Below, piece by piece: positions 57,650 through 64,000 of a stretch of 64,000 nucleotides of DNA. The notes below the pieces were generated by a model. It had not been told where the DNA came from, made no database searches, and worked only from the letters and a program-made list of their open reading frames with translations. Position numbers and translations under genes: made by a program. The DNA is from Astragalus membranaceus (lineage: Eukaryota; Streptophyta; Magnoliopsida; Fabales; Fabaceae), in assembly GCA_039519185.1 (NCBI GenBank), contig CM076847.1, forward strand, positions 54,009,708-54,073,707. The letters run 5' to 3'. Every line of letters starts with the position of its first letter. Positions within the stretch are counted from its first letter, which is position 1.

Positions 57650-59845
57650 TTTCTAGGCAAAACTAATCGGATAAACCTTGGGTGGTTCTACTTGCCAATA
57701 TTGCAGATGCAATTACGGTTTACTAACCCGGCTTTATAACATTTCAAAAGGTTGCTCTGAGGAAAAGGTACCTGACCTAGACTCGCGACTACCCGAAGGG
57801 TTTCTCTATACAGTGACATAAGTTGGGGTTAGCCCGAGTTACAAAAGTAGGGTAACTACTAGACATTATCTCGGGAACTAAGAAATTTGGTTGAACAGGG
57901 ATCGGAGTTTTTACGGTGTCGGTTGCTCCTAAACAGATCTCCGAACACTAATACTCTTACTACCGTAAGATTTTGTTTAAATTTGCAACTTTCTGGACGA
58001 CCTATAAAGGTTTACGCGGGAACACAACAGTTGCTTTGGCTCCAAAGACTGAACAGTCGCCCACAGCTCCCTCAAACCATCACAGATGCCCATCTATTGT
58101 TTTGGGATGTCATCTGTAGCCCTCTGCTTCTGCTATGTGCTCTGATGAAACGAGAAGGCTAGAAATCCTATGGTTTAGAGTTCCAGACATTTTCCTCTGC
58201 TTCTGCTGCATACTGAGAATAATTGTAATCATTCTCAGTACGTTGCATGAAATATCGAGTGGATCCAGGCTCAATGTCTCACACAAAATACTGAAAGATT
58301 CCGACAGTCAATGGTCTAAGTCCCTAGCTGACTCGATCTAACTAACCTCTTGACCACAAGGTCACTAAGCCCGACAAGGTCGAACTGCTCTGATACCAAA
58401 ATGTAATACCCAAGTATCTCTACTATAGAAGAAATACTAAAACACAAACTAGCATACATGAGAGATAAATTCAGGTTTATGGATATTGAACAAAACTAAA
58501 ACTTTGATGAAAACTCATCAAGCAATCACTCATATCTCATAACTTCTAAATAGAAGTACTTAATTAACATAGAAACATGTTTTAACATTCTTTCCAAATC
58601 CTATTGTTCAACATCCATAACAGAAATAGCGGAAACGATATACAACTTCAAGTACAAGTACAAGTTATAATATCAGAAATACATTAAAACTAGGGAATAA
58701 CATAAGCAATAACTAAAACTCCACGATCTTCATGGACTCCATCTTGTGCACTGCCTAACTGTGCTTCTTGTCTTTTGCTTTTCCCCGATCCTCGGTAAAA
58801 ACCACAACATATAAAGAGTGAGATTACAAATCTTAGTGATTCCTATCGAGACCCCTCACTACACACTCGCGGTTCATTATGCATCATTTTAATCGTAGCC
58901 CAATTCTGGATAGCTACGTGCAAACCTTTCATAACTTACATTGTTCGTAGTCCGATTCTTGATAACTACCTACAATGTCTTATAACTTAGCACAACATTA
59001 TGCTTCTATTGTTCGTTGTCCAATTCTTGATAACTACGAACAATCCTCTTATAATCTAGCACAACACCGCGAACCACATTTTCTTTCTATGGTTTTTGGT
59101 GAACCCAATCCGCTAACCTTGCACTAGCGGGTAAACCTCATGGGGCCTAGGTACAGGGATCATGACTTCCCTTTCCCTAGTAGGATACCCTTAGGGTCGT
59201 CACCCTATTCTCAATATATATAAATATATATATCATCAATCTTTACGTTAGATAAAAACCTTAACTTTAATGAACACAAAGTCCATTTCATCATCATGTC
59301 ATTATTATCATTACATTAGGCAATACTTTAACCTTAAATGGACATATAATCCATATATTCATTAATTCATATCGTTATAGCACTCGTGGATACTAAACGG
59401 TTTATAGTAATTCAAATTAATATAGAGAATTTACACGATTCAAACCAACATATGCGTTTCCACGAATTACGATTATTTCATCATTATATAGAGTTGGGAA
59501 AGGGATGGAAATAGGTTTGGAATCAATTAGAATGACTTTGGATCGGTTTTGAAAAGGGTGACAGAAGAAAACACAACCACCCGTGTTTTAGAAACATGCC
59601 CGTATTTTATAAACAAATGTCCGTGTTTTCAGAAACAAGCCCGTGTTTCAGTTTTTTAAAAAAAATTGTACAAGTACAAGAAATAACCACGGTTGCCCAT
59701 GTTTTTAAAACATGGGCATGCTTTTTCTACTGCAGTCAAAAATCATCATTTTAATGCCCTGTTTTCAATTTTAAACCCCTTCCTTCAATCCCCTTGTACC
59801 CAAACCTTCACCTCTTTCATTCTTAACATCAAAACAGATTTTTAA
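57650..59845 (-). mobile_element. Non-autonomous chromovirus E, minus strand, truncated
   Basis: Read on the minus strand it has an LTR (59845 down to 58402), a primer site (tggtatcagagcagttcgac, near 58374-58395) and about 0.75 kb of interior. The interior matches 31632-32340 of element D. Its LTR 3' end (gggtattaca) is intact, but its 5' start is cut by the next LTR at 59846. The interior shows no gag or pol, as in D. Confidence 0.75.
58402..59845 (-). repeat. LTR of chromovirus E
   Basis: The minus-strand end is gggtattaca. It contains gggtgacgaccct in reverse (59190-59205), a (TA) tract (59213-59232) and repeats of cccgtgttt type (59580-59655, 59695-59720). Part of it matches 32690-32780. 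Confidence 0.75.
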
Positions 59846-59853
59846 TGTAACAT

Positions 59854-60530
59854 CCCCAAAATAATTAATTTAATTATTTTGATGTTTAACCCAATTAATT
59901 TATTTTAGATCTTGATTGATGAATTTTTATTAATTGAGTGTTAGATTTATTATTTATTGTTGTGGGGTTTTTGAGGGAATAATAGAGAGTAGGGGTAATT
60001 TAGGAAAGTTGAATAGATGGAGGGTTTTAAAGTCTTTTCCCCCACATGAGATATTTGTTAGTTATAATATAAATAAAAATAAAAACAAAAGGAAAGAAAA
60101 GAGATAAATGAGAATAGAGAGAGGGAGTCGTAGAAGAGAGGAAAAAGAAAAGAAAGAAGGGCATTGAGAGAGAGAAAAGAGAAACGAAGGTGAGAAGGAG
60201 GAAGAAGAAGAGAATTATCACTCCGACTATCAAAGCTTGGTAAAATCTTCTTCTCTTCCCCAAAATAATTAATTTAATTATTTTGATATTTAACCCAATT
60301 AATTTATTTTAGAGCTTGATTGATGATTTTATTAATTGAGTGTTAGATTGATTATTTATTGTTGTGGGGTTTTTGAGGGAATAATAGAGAGTAAGGGTAA
60401 TTTAGGAAGTTTGATTAGATGGAGGGTTTTAAAGTCTTCCCCCCCCCCCCCATGAGATATTTGTTAGTTATAATATAAATAAAAATAAAAATAAAAGGAA
60501 AGAAAAGAGATAAGTGAGAATAGAAGTGTG
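59854..60530 (+). repeat. Tandem duplication in LTR F
   Basis: ccccaaaataattaatttaa to gagataaatgagaatag (59854-60118) recurs at 60257-60521 with few changes, including a longer C run (60440-60451). The duplicated block is about 400 bp with its spacer; the spacer may be the leader end. Confidence 0.85.
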
Positions 60531-61439
60531 ATTAGGGGTTTATAGAGGTTATATGGTTGATAGGGTGTTCCTATTAGGCGTTCGAAGCTTTGGAATCAGA
60601 TTTCAAGTTTTCGGGAAAATCTTGGATTGCTTCCAACAACGTTTGGCTTGTTTGTTGATTGTTGTTCTCGCCGTTTGAAGGTGAGTTCTTCGATTGATTA
60701 AATTTCGTCAAGTATTGTTTATGAATGTTGCGATTTAAAGTATTGGTTTCCAACTTGAGGTTTGACTGATAAAATTAATGTTTGATTGTTCGAATGTTAT
60801 GAGTTGAACTGAAATGATTGAGTATTAGTATATCTTTGATTGTTAAAATGATTCATTGTGAAGACATCGATATGTTTGAATTGTTGTATCGGTTCGTTGA
60901 ATGTATCGAGAAATGTTTTCGCGTAAAAACCTTTAAAATCGTATTCGATGTCAAATTCATTTTTAATTGTTCGATTGATATGATTTGTTGTTATTTAATG
61001 TTGATTGAATATGTTTTGAGGTTGATTGGATATGTTTTGATGTTGTTTGGGACTGTGGTTAAGTTAGGAGTTAAGTGGAACGAGAATCGAAACCGAAACG
61101 AACGAGGAAACGAGTTAAAAATCACTATTTTTGGGGTGCTGATAATTTGAAACGGACCGTGCCACCATCAGATTCCCTGTTTTTGAAATTTCTCGTTCTT
61201 CTCCCTTTCGATTCCAAACCTCTCCCGATTCTTTCCTTAACCCTTCCAATGGATGATTGAATGTTTTTAGACCTTGAATTGCTTATGTTTCATGTTTCAA
61301 AAAGTTTATGTATCTTGGTAAAAAACAAAAATTGTTATGTTATGTTTAAGCGCAAACGAAATGTTTTTGTATCGAGAGAGAATATGATCAATGTATCAAG
61401 TATAGACCTAAAAGTCTAAGTTCATGTAATAAAATGAAA

Positions 61440-61585
61440 GAATGCGACTTCGTGTCGAGTAATGGACCTAGTGTCCGAGTTAAGGACAAAAGAATACGAC
61501 TTCATGTCGAGTAACGGACCTAATGTCCGAGAGGATAATAATGCGACTTCGTGTCGAGTAACGGACTTAATGTCTAAGAGGTTAA
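61440..61585 (+). repeat. Short tandem repeats in LTR F
   Basis: Three copies of a unit of about 52 bp with cgacttcgtgtcgagtaa and ggacctaatgtccgag. Both motifs are self-complementary (cgacttcgtgtcg, ggac..gtcc). Confidence 0.8.
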
Positions 61586-61911
61586 TAAAAGATATTGAGG
61601 GGGATGACGATCCCGAGTTCATGTAGCTTACCAAGCGGAGGGGAGTCATGAACCCAATGCTAGGGCCCTGGCATTATTCGTATAGCTATACGGATTCGGG
61701 TTTCCGTTGATATTGGGTATTCTAGAATACCTGGCATTATATCTCGGATTATGCTAAGCCACAGACAAGATTAAAAGACAGACATGTTAATTCACAGAAA
61801 AGTATAAGATATGAGCGAGAACGGCTCATAAAAAAAAAGGAGAACGCCGAGAGAGGAAATGTGAGGGGGTGCGAAAGAACTCACTGAGATTTATAATCTC
61901 ATTGTAACTGT

Positions 61912-63370
61912 TGTGGTACAGCAGTAAAATACAGCAGTAAAAGCAATACTAAAGTAAAATACTAAAGTATTAGGTATCGTATCCAGAGAGACTTGGTGAT
62001 ATTATCGGCCATTCAATCAGATTTTTCATTCTTAAGTTATGAAAAGAAAATTGTTTGTTGTTTTGTGAACTTTAAAACTAAAAGCAATAATTTGATAAAA
62101 GAAATTAATAAGTGATAAAAAGATGTTGAGATTAGATTTTATTAACTTATTCCAATGTATTTAACTAGTTCATATACGTAACTCTGTTTTATTCATTAAT
62201 TCATCATCACCGTATCATCCAAATTAGCTAATTCCTTAGACTAATATGAAATCAAAAACTAATTTGCAAAAATAAAGATTCCTCAACTATTTAAGTAAAT
62301 AGTAGCATTAAGATTAGGTGATATATTGACTAGAAAACATGATTCTATTCCTAGATATCAAGCTTAATAGGTGATTGAATTTAGTACATAACCAAAAGCT
62401 TATTTTCCAATACAACTTTTAGATTCAAAGATCAAGTATAGGAGATCAAACTATAACAAGCATTAGGAACAACATTCAATAACTAAATCAATTCATAAAA
62501 GGAGATATATATATTCTTAAATTAGGTTCAATACAGGGATATAAGATAATTAAACCTAACCTCAACAAAAGAGAGTTTAGCTACTCATTTTCATGATAGC
62601 TATCATACAAAATATAAAAGAGATGAAAAACCTCAAGAATGTAGCACCCTTGATCCCTCAAAATGATGCTCCAAGCCTTGATTCTTCACTCTCTTTCTAT
62701 TTCTCTTCAAAAACATGATCCTCCCAAAGTTGAGAAATGAAGAACTATTTATAGGAAAATTTGTTAGCTAAGCTAAAGCATAAGGTTGCTTAGCTAACAA
62801 ATGGTGTGCTACCGCCCTTGCATCTTCTCTCTTGTTAGCTAAGCCAAGGCATGAGGTTGCTTAGCTAACAAATGGTGTTCTTCCGCCTTTGCATCCTCTT
62901 TCTTGTTAGCTAAGCTTAAGTTCGATGTTTGCTTAGCTAACAAAAACTGTGTGCTGAAGTCTCTTTCTTGTTAGCTGAGCTAAGGCTTGATGTTGCTTAG
63001 CTAACAAAGTGAGTGTGGCCGCCTTTCTTGCTCTATCTTGTTAGTTAAGCTATAGTTTTGATGTTGCTTAGCTAACAAACTATGTGTGGCCACCCTTCTT
63101 TGTTCTTTCTTCATGGCGAAGCAACTCTATTCTGGCTCAGCAAATGTTAACTTTAGCTTAGCTACCAGTGTCTTTTGATTTTGCTTCTTTTTGATTTCTT
63201 TTGGCTTTGCTTCACACCTATTTGCACAACTTTCCTATAAAAGGATTAACTTCATACATTTTGCAATATTTACTAATATTTATGGGAAAAGTTAAATTAG
63301 TTTGCATTTAAATCAGATAAGTGCTTATAAATTGTTTAGGGTTTTGAAGTAAATAAAGCACTTATCAATA
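61912..63370 (-). repeat. Athila/Tat-type LTR O, minus strand, with hairpin repeats
   Basis: On the minus strand it starts tgataagtgctttattt (63370). It ends near gctgtaccacaaca (about 61918), after ctctggatacgatacctaat, a segment typical of this LTR type. It has no interior beside it and no matching TSD that I can see. It holds five hairpin repeats (62761-63085). Confidence 0.65.
62761..63085. repeat. Five tandem hairpin repeats of about 70 bp
   Basis: Copies start at 62761, 62832, 62903, 62968 and 63038. Each has ttgttagctaagc, about 13-15 bases, then gcttagctaacaa, so each can form a 13-bp stem. The spacers between hairpins vary (gtgtgctaccgcccttgcat and relatives). Confidence 0.92.
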
Positions 63371-64000
63371 GTTGAATGTTGAAAAAGGGGAGAGTTTGGT
63401 TTATCTAAGCACCAAGTGATGTTGATAGTCTATGTGAAGAACAAGTTTTCGGGTTTGGTTGATTACGACAGTTGTACTTGTTTCGTCTGTATTGTGTATT
63501 GAATTCGGAAAGATGAAAGACCTAAGGAATGTTCAAAATAGTTAGAATTCGTTTTCCGAATCAATACGGGATTCACTACTTGTGCGACAGTTTGATTCCT
63601 TAAAGGAACTCTTCTATATTCTCGTTTCTTTGATGCTACAACTATGCCAATACCGTACGGAATCCAAATGTAAATGATTACACCTAGATTAGTCAACAAT
63701 CCATTATGATAAGATTAAGTTTATAGACTTTTAGCGAACCCTACATTTTAGGGAAGCCGGTTAGCCTTACCAGTGAGATCCCTATTGTCTAGAGATTCTC
63801 GTACCCTAGTGTATGGGTAGTTGAAGCCCAAAAGGGGCTATTAGTCCGAAAGGATGAGTGATAGATTCTCAGACAAGTTCAACCAAGGAGGATAGCTAGT
63901 TTTGTAGAATTTCATCAGGCTAGAAGTTTTTCCCCAAAAGTCTTTGCACTAGTGCTATGATTGCAGATTTTATAGTCATTGAGTTTAGAAGCTCAATTCA
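63371..64000. other. Unassigned right end
   Basis: No gene, LTR end or known element is recognised. It may continue the interrupted region to the left or belong to another element outside the window. Confidence 0.4.

Larger units (their letters stand above)
59846..61911 (+). repeat. Chromovirus-type LTR F, 3' end missing or interrupted
   Basis: It starts tgtaacatccccaaaata. A stretch of about 280 bp is repeated in tandem (from 59854 and from 60257). Repeats of cgacttcgtgtcgagtaa lie at 61443-61585, and gatgacgatcccgag at 61603. The part aactcactgagatttataat (61880) is typical of these LTRs. The expected gtgttaca end is not reached before element O begins. Confidence 0.75.

Noticed and set aside
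62761..63085. CRISPR-like hairpin repeats with spacers
   Set aside because: The setting is a plant LTR; spacers are related to each other and no cas genes exist.

Overview
This 64 kb window looks like repeat-rich intergenic DNA from a plant nuclear genome, almost certainly a dicot; a legume is possible, but nothing here proves it. The evidence is Athila and chromovirus (Tekay-like) Ty3/gypsy elements with their typical primer sites, a SIRE-like Ty1/copia fragment, CACTA transposons, plant mobile domain (PMD) genes, and plant gene fragments with GT-AG introns. I see no intact host gene. Every recognisable coding region is a transposon gene, usually broken, or a gene piece carried by a transposon.

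Left nest (1-22858). An Athila-clade element (A) enters from the left. It shows a frameshifted pol tail (1-2245), a second ORF (3131-3646 continued at 16910-17665), a polypurine tract and a 3' LTR (18523-22858). Its second ORF was split by a smaller, non-autonomous Athila (B, 3647-16904, TSD ttaat). The 5' LTR of B was then split by a young non-autonomous chromovirus (H, 4374-12355, TSD tttat). H has two 2565-bp LTRs that differ at only about ten positions. The 3' LTR of A also holds a minus-strand solo chromovirus LTR (18751-21234, TSD ccaag). Element A itself appears to sit in an older chromovirus LTR, whose remainder is 22859-23660.

Middle (22859-39875). Two chromovirus LTRs lie 2 bp apart, followed by a decayed PMD gene (copy 1), a minus-strand LTR, a non-autonomous chromovirus (D) and a better preserved PMD gene (copy 2, 34434-37829). 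Copy 2 is interrupted by a 1.08-kb CACTA element (34813-35894, TSD ctt). It ends at a 310-bp near-perfect palindrome (37830-38139) made of two head-to-head tRNA-like modules. A truncated LTR and a LINE ORF1 fragment follow on the minus strand.

Right nest (39876-64000). A chromovirus with recognisable gag-pol (J) is cut off in RNase H and followed by a copia LTR plus gag fragment (K). An Athila LTR (L, 47347-57505) comes next, split by a 9.2-kb Pack-CACTA element (M, 47774-56941, TSD cat). M carries fragments of PDCD5, the DNA primase small subunit, a CDPK-related kinase (CRK) and an RLCK-VII kinase, plus a solo LTR. Beyond are a minus-strand non-autonomous chromovirus (E), a further LTR (F), a minus-strand LTR with five hairpin repeats (O) and an unassigned tail.

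The most unusual item is the tRNA-like module. One arm lies between the 3' LTR of H and the target-site duplication of H; the other occurrence is the palindrome. Its outer ends copy the LTR termini of the chromoviruses (tgtaaca / tgttaca), which suggests a small parasite using their integration machinery. A second theme is that short GC-rich arrays (GGCGCC, CGCGACGCG, GCACGACCC types) recur inside LTRs of unrelated clades.
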